A stretch of DNA of 64,000 nucleotides from contig NZ_CP009533.1 in NCBI RefSeq assembly GCF_000761155.1, forward strand, positions 248,001-312,000, written 5' to 3'. Within the stretch, counting starts at the first letter, position 1; each line of letters starts with the position of its first letter. The position numbers and the translations under genes were made by a program. A model generated the notes under the pieces. That model did not search any database. It saw nothing but the letters and a program-made list of their open reading frames with translations, and had not been told where the DNA came from. Positions 39,253 to 47,556 of the stretch are shown here, one piece after another. Source of the DNA: Pseudomonas rhizosphaerae. GTDB lineage: Bacteria > Pseudomonadota > Gammaproteobacteria > Pseudomonadales > Pseudomonadaceae.

Positions 39253-39594
39253 ATGAGCACAGCCTATCAAGAAGACATCAGCAGCAATGTATTACGTCGC
39301 ATGAAAGAGGGCGGTTTCGACTTTGCCCGCATCCACCCCATCGAGTTCTACGCGGTCTTTCCCGATGAAGACCGGGCGCGCACGGCTGCCGGCAAGTTTC
39401 GCGGCGAGTCGCTCAACGCTCAGATCAGCGAGCGCGACGACGGTGCCTGGCACCTGGAGTTGAGCAAGCTGATGTACGCCACCCACGGTGGCATCGGTGA
39501 ATTCGAGCAGGATTTCGAAGCCGTCGTCGAGCCGCTGGGTGGTGAAATCGAGGGCTGGGGCGTGAAGCACGAAATGAGCCGCCCTGAGGCCTGA
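39253..39594 (+). CDS. RraB-like ribonuclease E inhibitor domain protein
   Basis: The 113-residue acidic protein matches the RraB (RNase E regulator B) fold: helical N terminus (EDISSNVLRRMKEGGFDFARIHPIEFYAVFP), then DEDRARTAAGKFRG and the WHLELSKLMYATHGGIGEFEQDF segment. Family members bind RNase E and change mRNA decay; others of this size have no tested role. GAGGGAGA precedes the ATG. A T-tailed terminator follows. Confidence 0.82.
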   Translation: MSTAYQEDISSNVLRRMKEGGFDFARIHPIEFYAVFPDEDRARTAAGKFRGESLNAQISERDDGAWHLELSKLMYATHGGIGEFEQDFEAVVEPLGGEIEGWGVKHEMSRPEA

Positions 39595-39602
39595 ACCCAG
39601 GT

Positions 39603-39629
39603 GAACCACGGTAGCCCCGTGGTTCTTTT
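39603..39629 (+). terminator. Intrinsic terminator of the RraB-like gene
   Basis: GAACCACG (39603-39610) and CGTGGTTC (39618-39625) with a 7-nt loop are followed by TTTT. Confidence 0.85.
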
Positions 39630-39648
39630 GCCGACCCTTGTCGAAGGC

Positions 39649-39676
39649 AAAAAAAAGCCGCCCACTAAGGGGCGGC
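39649..39676 (-). terminator. Minus-strand intrinsic terminator with no gene feeding it
   Basis: On the minus strand GCCGCCC...GGGCGGC (arms 39657-39663 and 39670-39676) is followed by eight T (39649-39656). The T-tract exists only in the leftward direction, yet the nearest genes to the right are read rightward. It may end a small RNA. Confidence 0.75.
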
Positions 39677-39728
39677 GAATGGGAATTCGGAAAATCGAGA
39701 TGGGCGCCAAGCTTCCGCCGGTACCGCT
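39649..39728 (-). ncRNA. Candidate small RNA of about 80 nt
   Basis: A GATAAT -10 (39735-39740, minus strand) with a weak TTCAAT -35 at 17 bp (39758-39763) would start a transcript near 39728 that ends at the T-tailed hairpin at 39649. No ORF with a ribosome-binding site fits it. This is a prediction from the terminator and one good -10 only. Confidence 0.35.
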
Positions 39729-39773
39729 GAAAGAATTATCAACGAACGCCGCAAGCTATTGAATTCAACCCTG

Positions 39774-39790
39774 TCTATGCTGGTCATAGA
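39774..39790. promoter_or_regulatory. Inverted repeat upstream of the ATP-grasp operon
   Basis: TCTATG-N5-CATAGA is a perfect 6-bp dyad about 180 bp before the ATP-grasp start, flanked by an A+T-rich patch (TTGAATTCAA at 39759). It could be an operator for the operon or for the candidate leftward RNA. I see no other feature from 39791 to 39970 besides the AAGGAG site at 39958-39963. Confidence 0.4.
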
Positions 39791-39970
39791 GACAAGCCGC
39801 TTGAACAATCCGCTTCGCAATGAAGCGTATGTCATCGGTGTTCGGACATTGCCGCACAAGAACGGTGCACGGTTCCCGACAGGGAATCCCAAGCACTTGA
39901 TTTAATGGCACATATGCCGATGGCACGGGCCTTGCGAAGGCTCTTGGGTCCGGGTGACAAGGAGTACGGC

Positions 39971-41380
39971 ATGAGCCGCACCTATTATGATGAAATGTAC
40001 GATGCCGACGGCCAGGTTCGCCCGCATTACCGGGAGTTCGCCCGTTGGTTGGCCGACACGCCGCAGGAACTCCTTGCCCAGCGTCGACGCGAGGCCGATT
40101 TGCTGTTTCATCGCGCCGGTATCACATTCACCCTGTACGGCGACGAGCAGGGCACCGAACGGCTGATTCCCTTCGATACCATTCCGCGCAGCATTCCTGC
40201 CAGCGAATGGCGGATCGTGGAACGCGGCTGCATCCAGCGCGTCAAGGCGCTGAACATGTTTCTGGCGGACCTGTACCACGACCAGCGCATCATCAAGGCC
40301 GGCATCATTCCCGCCGAGCAGGTATTGGCCAACGAGCAGTATCAGCTGGCCATGCAGGGGCTGGACTTGCACCGCGACATCTACTCGCACATTTCCGGGG
40401 TCGACCTGGTGCGCGACGGTGACGGCACCTATTACGTACTCGAAGACAACCTGCGCACCCCCAGTGGCGTGAGCTACATGCTCGAAGACCGCAAGATGAT
40501 GATGCGGTTGTTTCCCGAGCTGTTCGCGGCACAGCGCATTGCGCCTGTGGACCACTACCCCAATCTGCTGCTCGACACCCTGAAAAGCTCGAGTGCCATC
40601 GACAATCCCAGTGTGGTCGTACTGACGCCGGGCCGCTTCAACAGTGCATTCTTCGAACACGCCTTCCTGGCGCGCGAGATGGGCGTGGAGTTGGTGGAAG
40701 GGGCGGACCTGTTCGTCCGTGACGACAAGGTGTTCATGCGCACCACCGACGGACCCAAGCCGGTGGACGTGATCTACCGCCGCCTGGACGACGCCTTCCT
40801 CGATCCCCTGGCCTTCAACCCCGACTCCATGCTGGGCGTCCCCGGCCTGCTGGCTGCGTATCGCTCCGGCAACGTGGTACTGGCCAATGCCATCGGCACC
40901 GGCGTGGCCGACGACAAGTCGGTCTACCCGTTCGTTACCGACATGATCCGCTTCTACCTCGACGAAGAGCCCATCCTCAAGAACGTGCCGACCTGGCAGT
41001 GCCGCAAGCCATCGGAGTTGTCCCATGTGCTGGCCAACCTGCCCGATCTGGTGGTCAAGGAAACCCAGGGTTCGGGTGGCTATGGCATGTTGGTGGGCCC
41101 GTGCGCGAGTGCCGCAGAGATCGAAAATTTCCGGGCGCGCCTCAAAGCCCGACCCCATGCCTACATCGCCCAACCCACGCTGTCGCTGTCGACCTGCCCG
41201 ACGTTCGTCGAGAACGGCATAGCGCCCCGTCATATCGATCTTCGTCCCTTTGTCCTGGCCGGTCGCGAAACCCGCGTGGTGCCCGGCGGCCTGACCCGCG
41301 TCGCCTTGCGTGAAGGCTCGCTGGTGGTGAATTCGTCGCAGGGCGGCGGGACCAAAGACACCTGGGTGGTCGAGGATTAA
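39971..41380 (+). CDS. Circularly permuted ATP-grasp protein
   Basis: The 469-residue protein (start MSRTYYDEMYDADG with AAGGAG 7 nt upstream) belongs to the circularly permuted ATP-grasp type 2 family. Diagnostic parts are RIVERGCIQRVKALNMFL (about 75), the YVLEDNLRTPSGVSYMLEDR block (about 155), VVVLTPGRFNSAFFEHAFLA and the VVKETQGSGGYGMLVGP glycine-rich loop (about 360). It is followed at 12 bp by the alpha-E gene and then by a transglutaminase, a conserved trio proposed from comparative genomics to form a peptide ligase/peptidase system. The substrate is unknown. Confidence 0.92.
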   Translation: MSRTYYDEMYDADGQVRPHYREFARWLADTPQELLAQRRREADLLFHRAGITFTLYGDEQGTERLIPFDTIPRSIPASEWRIVERGCIQRVKALNMFLADLYHDQRIIKAGIIPAEQVLANEQYQLAMQGLDLHRDIYSHISGVDLVRDGDGTYYVLEDNLRTPSGVSYMLEDRKMMMRLFPELFAAQRIAPVDHYPNLLLDTLKSSSAIDNPSVVVLTPGRFNSAFFEHAFLAREMGVELVEGADLFVRDDKVFMRTTDGPKPVDVIYRRLDDAFLDPLAFNPDSMLGVPGLLAAYRSGNVVLANAIGTGVADDKSVYPFVTDMIRFYLDEEPILKNVPTWQCRKPSELSHVLANLPDLVVKETQGSGGYGMLVGPCASAAEIENFRARLKARPHAYIAQPTLSLSTCPTFVENGIAPRHIDLRPFVLAGRETRVVPGGLTRVALREGSLVVNSSQGGGTKDTWVVED

Positions 41381-41392
41381 GGATGCCTGCCA

Positions 41393-42343
41393 ATGCTAAG
41401 TAGAACTGCCTCTGATCTGTATTGGATGTCACGCTATCTGGAGCGCGTGGAGAATCTGGCGCGCATGCTCGATGTGAGTTATTCACTGTCGCTGATGCCG
41501 CAGGATGGCCGGGGTGACGGGCTGGACGAGATCGCCATGCCGCTGTTGATCACCGGCACCCTGGAAGATTACCTCGAGCGTCACGGCCAGTTGCACGCCG
41601 AGCGCCTGTTGCACTTCTTCGCCCTGGACCCGGCCAATCCGGCCAGCATCTACAGTTGCCTGGGCGCGGCACGTGCCAGTGCCCATGCAGTGCGTGGACG
41701 CATCACCGCCGACATGTGGGAAAACATCAACTCCACCTGGCTCGAGATCCGTGGCATTGCCGAGCAGGGTGTGGGTCGCTACGGCATGAGCCGATTCTGC
41801 GACTGGGTCAAGGAACGCGCCCACCTGTTCCGCGGGGCCACCTACGGCACCCTGATGCGCAACGACGCGTTCCGGTTCATCCGCCTGGGTACCTTCATCG
41901 AGCGCGCCGACAACACCCTGCGCCTGCTCGATGCACGCTACGAAATGCTCGGCGAAGATGCCTATTCGGTCGACGACAGCTCGGCTCGGGGGTACTACCA
42001 GTGGAGTGCGCTGTTGCGCGCGCTGTCGAGTTTCGAGGCCTATACCGAAATCTACCGCGACGCGCCGGCGGCCAAGCCGGTAGCCGAGCTGTTGCTGCTG
42101 CGTGCCGACGTACCTCGCTCGCTGCGCGCCTGTACCGAAGAGATCAACCAGATCCTCGCAGACCTGCCTGGGGCCAACGGCCGTCCGGCCCAGCGCCTGG
42201 CGGCCGAGCTGGACGCGCGCCTGCGCTACACCGGCATCGACGAAATCCTCGACGAAGGCCTGCATGAGTGGTTGAACGAACAGATCCCACTGGTGCGCCA
42301 GCTGGGCAATGCGATCCACACTGCCTATCTGGAGGCTGTATGA
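41393..42343 (+). CDS. Alpha-E domain protein
   Basis: The 316-residue, almost all-helical protein matches the alpha-E family, with the N-terminal SRTASDLYWMSRYLERVENLARMLDV signature and the repeated glutamate-containing helices (FIRLGTFIERADNTLRLLDARYE). It is the constant partner of the circularly permuted ATP-grasp. Its stop overlaps the transglutaminase start (ATGA), indicating coupled translation. No catalytic role is known. Confidence 0.92.
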   Translation: MLSRTASDLYWMSRYLERVENLARMLDVSYSLSLMPQDGRGDGLDEIAMPLLITGTLEDYLERHGQLHAERLLHFFALDPANPASIYSCLGAARASAHAVRGRITADMWENINSTWLEIRGIAEQGVGRYGMSRFCDWVKERAHLFRGATYGTLMRNDAFRFIRLGTFIERADNTLRLLDARYEMLGEDAYSVDDSSARGYYQWSALLRALSSFEAYTEIYRDAPAAKPVAELLLLRADVPRSLRACTEEINQILADLPGANGRPAQRLAAELDARLRYTGIDEILDEGLHEWLNEQIPLVRQLGNAIHTAYLEAV

Positions 42344-43173
42344 GGCTAAACATCAGTCACGAAACTGCCTATCACTACGATGATGAGGTACGTGCCAGCA
42401 TCCAGTACCTGCGCCTCACGCCCCACGACAGCGAGCGCCAGCGCATCTTGAGTTGGCAACTGGACCTGCCGCGCCCGGTGCGGGCCCAGCTCGACCCGTT
42501 CGGCAACATCCTGCACGTGCTGACCTTGGACGACCCCCATGATGCGATCATCATCGGTGCACGGGGTCAGGTGGAGATCGACGAAACCCGCGAGGCCGAG
42601 CACGAAGCGCAGTCCCCGCTGCCGTTCCTGCGTTTTACTCGCCTGACCGAAGCCGACGAGGCATTGCGGGCCTTTGCAGCCGAGCAGTGCCATGCGCGGC
42701 GCGACCGCAACGGTTTGATCGACCTGATGCAGGGCCTGCATCAGCGCATCACCTACACCACCGGCGCCACCGCTGTAGACACCAGTGCTGCCCAGGCTTT
42801 CGCCAGCGGCGCAGGGGTCTGCCAGGACCACACCCATGCTTTCCTGGCCTGTGCCCGTAGCCTGGGTGTGCCCGCACGCTATGTGTCCGGCTACCTGTTC
42901 ACCGAGGATACCGAGCACATGGCTAGTCATGCCTGGGCCGAAGCCTGGCTCGACGACGCCTGGTACAGCTTCGACGTGACCAATCAGCTGGCGCGTCCGG
43001 AGCGTCATTTGAAGCTGGCGATCGGCCTGGACTACCTCGATGCCTGCCCGGTCCGCGGCATGCGTCGCGGCGGTGGGTTCGAGCAGATGCACGCCAAGGT
43101 GCTGGTTGCGCCGAGCGCGCCCGTGGTCACCGTGGCGACTGCTCCACAGTCGCAGCGGCAAACCCAGGGCTAG
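42340..43173 (+). CDS. Transglutaminase-like cysteine protease family protein
   Basis: The 277-residue protein starts at MRLNISHETAYHYDDEV, the N-terminal bacterial transglutaminase-like domain. The core has the catalytic triad Cys in GAGVCQDHTHAF (about 165), His in ASHAWAEAWL (about 202) and Asp in FDVTNQ (about 217). Such proteins cleave or transfer amide bonds. It ends the ATP-grasp/alpha-E operon; in this setting it may process the product of the ATP-grasp ligase. No signal peptide is present. Confidence 0.92.
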   Translation: MRLNISHETAYHYDDEVRASIQYLRLTPHDSERQRILSWQLDLPRPVRAQLDPFGNILHVLTLDDPHDAIIIGARGQVEIDETREAEHEAQSPLPFLRFTRLTEADEALRAFAAEQCHARRDRNGLIDLMQGLHQRITYTTGATAVDTSAAQAFASGAGVCQDHTHAFLACARSLGVPARYVSGYLFTEDTEHMASHAWAEAWLDDAWYSFDVTNQLARPERHLKLAIGLDYLDACPVRGMRRGGGFEQMHAKVLVAPSAPVVTVATAPQSQRQTQG

Positions 43174-43244
43174 CCCTGCAAGACAGCCTGGAGCAGGGCG
43201 GGGGTGGCAAACTCATGAACCACCCGACCCTTCGTCTGCCTTTC

Positions 43245-43340
43245 TCAGCTGACCAGCCTGCCCAGATTGGGCAGGATGAGTACCAGCGTCATGGTGAACA
43301 CGATGAGTCCGGCCTGGCGGATTTTTGGATGTTTGAACAT
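43245..43340 (-). CDS. Possible 31-aa single-helix membrane peptide
   Basis: The frame reads MFKHPKIRQAGLIVFTMTLV then LILPNLGRLVS: a basic start followed by one hydrophobic helix. An AGGCGG element lies 7 nt before the ATG. The perfect 7-bp dyad CCTGCCC-AGATT-GGGCAGG (43257-43275) lies inside its 3' end. Such short peptides are easily missed; conservation has not been tested. Confidence 0.4.
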   Translation of the reverse strand: MFKHPKIRQAGLIVFTMTLVLILPNLGRLVS

Positions 43341-43715
43341 GGCGAACCGCCTATGAGTTATGTTCTTCCTGGCGCCAACGCATGCCACAACCTGGGTTGA
43401 GCTTGACGAAAAGGTGCACCCCCACGACTCGATGTGCCCATTTGGCTGCATCAATAGTCATGCTTTTACCTTAGAGCCCTCGAACCACGTGCCTTAGAAC
43501 ACTTTGCTGCGGTGCGACATGCTTTTTCGATCAGGTTCGACTAAGGAACTCTTCTGCAAAATTCGAACATGCCGAGCTAGACGCTCAAGTAGCAGAATGC
43601 AAGGCGAGACCTGCAATCTACCGTTCATCGGCCAAATTCGCCGCAGCTTTACTTGCCAGCGAGACCGCTTAACGGGCAGGCTTGTCACCTGCGTTCCTTG
43701 TCCATCGAGTAACCT
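43341..43715. other. Gene-free region before the amidotransferase
   Basis: This 375-bp stretch has lower GC than its surroundings and no frame with a convincing ribosome-binding site. I see no repeat pair or recognised RNA. It probably holds the promoter of the amidotransferase gene and of the leftward 31-aa frame. Confidence 0.5.
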
Positions 43716-44441
43716 ATGACCCTCAACATCTGCATCCTGGAAACCGACGTCCTGCGGCCTGAATTGGTCGAGCAATACCACGGCTATGGACGCATGTTCG
43801 AAAGGCTGTTTGCCAGCCAACCGATTCCGGCCCAATTCACCGTATTCAACGTGATGAACGGTGAATACCCACCGGTCGATGCTCGCTATGACGCGTACCT
43901 GGTGACCGGCAGCAAGGCCGATTCGTTTGCCACCGATCCGTGGATCGAAACATTGAAGGCGTTTCTGCTGGAACGCTATGAGCGTGGCGACAAACTGCTC
44001 GGCATCTGCTTCGGTCATCAGTTGCTGGCGCTGTTGCTCGGCGGCAAGGCCGAGCGTGCTACCCAAGGCTGGGGCGTGGGCACCCATGAATACAGCCTGG
44101 CCAGGCGTGCACCCTGGATGACTCCGGAAATCGAGACACTGACCCTGCTCATCAGTCACCAGGACCAGGTCACTTCACTGCCGCCGGACGCGTCGGTGGT
44201 GGCATCGAGTGAATTCTGCCCGTTCGCGGCCTACCAGATCGGCGACCAGGTGCTGTGCTTCCAGGGTCACCCGGAGTTCATCCACGACTACTCCCGGGCC
44301 CTGCTCGACATTCGTCAGCAGCACCTCGGCGAGCCGGTGTACCGGCAAGCCATTGCCAGCCTCGAGCATGATCACCACGGCATCACCGTGGCCGAGTGGA
44401 TGATGCGCTTCGTGGCGCAAGGCGCCCGGCCCGCTGAATGA
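43716..44441 (+). CDS. Class I glutamine amidotransferase-like protein
   Basis: The 241-residue GMP-synthase-like GATase fold has the nucleophile Cys in LLGICFGHQLLA (about 98), His and Glu in CFQGHPEF (about 185) and the oxyanion-side VTGSKADSF loop. Stand-alone proteins of this type hydrolyse gamma-glutamyl amides or act with unknown partners. No synthase partner domain is adjacent. The catalytic residues seem intact. It is convergent with the CorA-type gene. Confidence 0.88.
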   Translation: MTLNICILETDVLRPELVEQYHGYGRMFERLFASQPIPAQFTVFNVMNGEYPPVDARYDAYLVTGSKADSFATDPWIETLKAFLLERYERGDKLLGICFGHQLLALLLGGKAERATQGWGVGTHEYSLARRAPWMTPEIETLTLLISHQDQVTSLPPDASVVASSEFCPFAAYQIGDQVLCFQGHPEFIHDYSRALLDIRQQHLGEPVYRQAIASLEHDHHGITVAEWMMRFVAQGARPAE

Positions 44442-44445
44442 AGGA

Positions 44446-44465
44446 AGCCGTTGGCGACAACGGCT
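44446..44465. terminator. Hairpin between convergent genes
   Basis: AGCCGTT-GGCGAC-AACGGCT forms a 7-bp stem 4 bp past the amidotransferase stop. There is no T-run; a bidirectional weak terminator is possible. Confidence 0.4.
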
Positions 44466-44477
44466 CACTGCGCGCGG

Positions 44478-45449
44478 CTATAGCCAGCCCGCGCGTTTGA
44501 AACCGATGAACAAGCCGCTGCAGCCCGAGATGATGACACCCAGCACGATGTAGTAGCCGTAGTGCCAGCTCAACTCAGGCATGTTCTCGAAGTTCATCCC
44601 GTAGATGCCGGCAATGGCCGTGGGAAACGCCAGGATCGCTGCCCAGGCGGCGAATTTGCGCTGGGTGAGGCTCTGCCGCGACGATTCCAGCAGCAGACCG
44701 ATCTCGATGGTCTGCGTGGCGATGTCGCTCATGGTGCCCAGGTCTTCCATCTGCCGGTTCACGTGAATCTGCACGTCACGGAAGTAGGGGCGCATGTTCT
44801 TGTCGATGAACGGAAAGTCCAGCCGTTGCAGGTCCTCGCTGATCTCGACCATGGGAGCCACGTAGCGGCGCATGCGCAGCAGCTCGCGACGCAGACCGTG
44901 CAGGTGCTGGATGTCGGCTTCATTGAGCGAGCCACCGAGCACCCGACGTTCCAGCGATTCAATCTCGCCGTGGATGGTCTCGCTGACCGGCTGATAGTTC
45001 TCGGTGACGAAGTCGAGCAGTGCGTAGAGGACGAAATCCTCACCGTGATCCAGCAACAAAGGCCGGGCCTCGCAACGTTTGCGTACCGAGGCGTAGGAGG
45101 CCGAATGGCCATTGCGACAGGTGATGATGTAGCCGCGCCCGGCAAAGATATGGGTCTCGACGAACTCTACCTTGTCGCCCTGGCGGATGGGCGAGTAGGT
45201 CACGATGAACAGTGCATCGCCAAAGGTTTCCAGCTTGGGCCGGCTGTGCACTTCCAGGGCGTCTTCGATGGCCAGTTCGTGCAGGTCGAACTGCTTCTGC
45301 AATTGCGCCATCTGCTCGGCACTGGGCTGCTCCAGGCCGATCCACACGAAATGCCCCGGACGCCGCGCCCACTGCGCGCCTTCGTCGAGGCTGATATCGG
45401 TAATCTTCTTGCCCGCACTGTATACGGCGGCGGCGACCACTCGGCCCAT
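44478..45449 (-). CDS. CorA-family divalent metal transporter
   Basis: The 323-residue protein (start MGRVVAAAVY; a GTG three codons upstream is an alternative) has a large cytosolic N-terminal domain and two C-terminal helices. The selectivity motif YGMNFENMPEL comes between them, and the tail ends with FIGFKRAGWL. CorA/ZntB members form pentamers moving Mg2+, Co2+ or Zn2+. Which metal applies here cannot be told, and mgtE at the left end may handle Mg2+ too. Confidence 0.9.
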   Translation of the reverse strand: MGRVVAAAVYSAGKKITDISLDEGAQWARRPGHFVWIGLEQPSAEQMAQLQKQFDLHELAIEDALEVHSRPKLETFGDALFIVTYSPIRQGDKVEFVETHIFAGRGYIITCRNGHSASYASVRKRCEARPLLLDHGEDFVLYALLDFVTENYQPVSETIHGEIESLERRVLGGSLNEADIQHLHGLRRELLRMRRYVAPMVEISEDLQRLDFPFIDKNMRPYFRDVQIHVNRQMEDLGTMSDIATQTIEIGLLLESSRQSLTQRKFAAWAAILAFPTAIAGIYGMNFENMPELSWHYGYYIVLGVIISGCSGLFIGFKRAGWL

Positions 45450-45611
45450 GATGTTCACTTCTTCGATTGGCGGGGCGGCCCGGTATGGGCCTGCTGTGGA
45501 TAGGAGTGTTCAGGCGCGGCGCAGTTCGGGGGCCGGAGCATTGATTGCGTGCCGCATCGGTATACGCCGGCACGGCGGTCGTCCGGCGCTTGTCGCAGGC
45601 CCAGGCAGCAG

Positions 45612-46301
45612 TCAGAAACCCTGGTCTTGATCGAGCAGGATGGCTTCGTCCAACGTCTGCAGAAACGCTGCCCGAGCCTTGAGCTTGGTTCTCGCGTGGG
45701 CTTTCATGTTCAGCTTCTGCAACCGTTGCGCTGCGGCAAGTGCGGCTGCCTGCAACTGCTCGGGCGCTACCACCTGATCAAGGAAACCGGCCTGCAATGC
45801 CCCGGCCGGGTCGAACATTTCCGCGCCGATCACCGAGCGCTCGAAGGCCGCGCGCCCCAGGCGATCGCGCGCCAGCTCGATACCGGCATGGTGCATGGTC
45901 ATGCCGATCTGCACCTCGTTCAAACCGATGTGGAACGGCCCTTCGACTCCAATCCGGTAATCGGCCGACAGCAGCAGGAAAGCACCCTTGGCCACCGCGT
46001 GCCCCGGGCACGCCACGATGACCGGGAATGGGTGACTCAACAGCCGGCGGGCGAGGGTGGAGCCCTGGGTGACCAGGCTGATGGCGTTCTGCGGGCTCGA
46101 GGTCATGACCTTGAGGTCGTAACCTGCCGAGAGAATGCCGGGCTGGCCGGTGATGATCACCACCGCACGCGCCTGCACGGCCTGGTCCAAGGCCTCGTTG
46201 AACGCCGCGATGACCTCGGGCGAGATGGCATTCACCTTGCCGTTGTTCAGGGTCAAGGTGGCAATGCCGCCTTCGAATTGGTAGTCGATCAGCTCGCTCA
46301 T
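45612..46301 (-). CDS. Crotonase / enoyl-CoA hydratase-isomerase family protein
   Basis: The 229-residue protein starts at MSELIDYQFEGG behind AAGGA; the frame is open further upstream through the tRNA promoter region and that part is not coding. The crotonase oxyanion loops are SAGYDLKVM (about 60) and ACPGHAVAKGAFLLL (about 98), and GPFHIGLNEVQIGM follows. The usual catalytic Glu pair is not clear at both positions, so hydratase, isomerase or hydrolase activity is open. It lies beside tRNA-Ser in the opposite orientation. Confidence 0.87.
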   Translation of the reverse strand: MSELIDYQFEGGIATLTLNNGKVNAISPEVIAAFNEALDQAVQARAVVIITGQPGILSAGYDLKVMTSSPQNAISLVTQGSTLARRLLSHPFPVIVACPGHAVAKGAFLLLSADYRIGVEGPFHIGLNEVQIGMTMHHAGIELARDRLGRAAFERSVIGAEMFDPAGALQAGFLDQVVAPEQLQAAALAAAQRLQKLNMKAHARTKLKARAAFLQTLDEAILLDQDQGF

Positions 46302-46446
46302 GCGGTATTCCTTGTCATGTTGTGGCGCCGACGTTACCCAGCCTTGTCGGCCGGGTAAAGCGCCGTGACTGACTGCCCAGTCACGCCAGCCCCTGCAAAG
46401 AAATCCGCGGCTTTGCTTAAGCGCATGAAAATCTTGCAAAAAAGCT

Positions 46447-46475
46447 TTGCCATCAGCAACGCTTTCGACTACATT
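46447..46475 (+). promoter_or_regulatory. Sigma70 promoter of tRNA-Ser
   Basis: TTGCCA (46447-46452) and TACATT (46470-46475) are separated by 17 bp. The following AGCGCGCC is a GC-rich discriminator, as expected for a stringently controlled stable RNA promoter. Confidence 0.75.
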
Positions 46476-46513
46476 AGCGCGCCTCGACAGACCGAACAGG
46501 TTTGCCGAGAAAC

Positions 46514-46603
46514 GGTGAAGTGTCCGAGTGGCTGAAGGAGCACGCCTGGAAAGTGTGTATACAGGAAACTGTATCAAGGGTTCGAATCCCTTCTTCACCG
46601 CCA
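46514..46603 (+). tRNA. tRNA-Ser (anticodon GGA)
   Basis: The 90-nt type II tRNA has acceptor arms GGTGAAG and CTTCACC with discriminator G and encoded CCA. The anticodon stem-loop CACGC-CTGGAAA-GTGTG places GGA at 46548-46550, reading UCC/UCU. The long variable arm (TATACAGGAAACTGTATC) and T loop GGTTCGAATCC are typical of serine tRNAs. A terminator follows directly. Confidence 0.97.
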
Positions 46604-46616
46604 TATTCGATACGTC

Positions 46617-46653
46617 AAAAACCCCCGGAGCGCTTAGCGTTTCGGGGGTTTTT
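46617..46653 (+). terminator. Intrinsic terminator of tRNA-Ser
   Basis: AAAAACCCCCG (46617-46627) pairs with CGGGGGTTTTT (46643-46653) and ends in five T, 13 bp past the tRNA. It can work in both directions, so it may also end leftward readthrough from the methyltransferase gene. Confidence 0.9.
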
Positions 46654-46744
46654 GGTTTCCAGGGAAATGATTCAGGTCATTCCCAGGGCGAAGAACGCAG
46701 AACCAAGACCGCTACGACTGCGGCCCCGTTGAACCCACGCATCA

Positions 46745-47500
46745 TCACTGCGGTTTGCGAAACCTCAGTGTCATTCGATCGCTCTCGCCGATAGCCTGGT
46801 ATTTCTCGACCTCACCTGACATGAGCAACGGCGGGAGGGACCATATTCCCTTGGGGTGATCCTTCGTGTCCCTGGGATTGGCATTGATCTCGCTCTTGGC
46901 CTCGAGAACGAAACCGGCACGCTCTGCTAGCTCGATTACGTACGCTTGCGTCACATAGCCCGTGGTGCGCATGCTGTGCATGTCAGCATGTTCTGGAGCC
47001 CTGTGTTCCTCGACGCCTAAAACGCCCCCGGGTTTGACCGCCTTGAAGAACGCGGCGAAATACTCATGCTCCTGGCCCGCCATTATCCAGTTGTGCACGT
47101 TACGAAAGGTCATCGCCAAGTCTGCCTTCCCAGCAGGTGCCACACTGATTTCTCTCGGCGGGTTGATATGCCGAACGATCACCCTGCTGAAAGTTTCAGG
47201 TTCGTTGACCTGCCGATCCTCGAACATCTCCAGAATCACGGGCATGTACGACTCCACGCCATCGGGTGAGAAATGCGCCGCATACAGGCGGCCATTTTCG
47301 GCCAGATAGGGCGCCAGAATCTCTGTGTACCACCCTCTGCCCGGGAGTATTTCCAGCACGGTCATGTCGGGTTGCAGGCCGAAAAACTCCAGCGTTTCGA
47401 GCGGATGGCGTGCGGCATTACGGGCAATGTTGTCTGGGCTTCGGTGGCTACCAATGACCAGCGACTCAAGCGTAGTACACGGCATAGAACGTATTTCCAT
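46745..47500 (-). CDS. Class I SAM-dependent methyltransferase-like protein
   Basis: The 251-residue protein has methyltransferase motif I in MTVLEILPGRGWYTEILAPYL (about 46-66), a conserved DLAMTFRNVHNWI segment (about 130) and KPGGVLGVEEHRAPEHAD (about 160). Close relatives are often exported, but here no signal peptide is seen. The ribosome-binding site is weak and an internal ATG (47485) is an alternative start. It is divergent from the HxlR regulator across a region with nested palindromes, so it is probably under that regulator's control. Substrate unknown. Confidence 0.8.
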   Translation of the reverse strand: MEIRSMPCTTLESLVIGSHRSPDNIARNAARHPLETLEFFGLQPDMTVLEILPGRGWYTEILAPYLAENGRLYAAHFSPDGVESYMPVILEMFEDRQVNEPETFSRVIVRHINPPREISVAPAGKADLAMTFRNVHNWIMAGQEHEYFAAFFKAVKPGGVLGVEEHRAPEHADMHSMRTTGYVTQAYVIELAERAGFVLEAKSEINANPRDTKDHPKGIWSLPPLLMSGEVEKYQAIGESDRMTLRFRKPQ

Positions 47501-47502
47501 CT

Positions 47503-47552
47503 GATTTAGTTGTTTGACAGTACTAATACTAGTAGCATCAAAGGACTAAATC
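47503..47552. promoter_or_regulatory. Nested coaxial palindromes, candidate HxlR operator
   Basis: The outer arms GATTTAGT (47503-47510) and ACTAAATC (47545-47552) and the inner dyad TACTA-ATAC-TAGTA (47521-47534) share one exact symmetry axis at 47527.5. This fills the 56-bp space between the divergent methyltransferase and HxlR starts. A TTGACA hexamer (47514-47519) is embedded in it. Confidence 0.75.
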
Positions 47553-47556
47553 AAGC

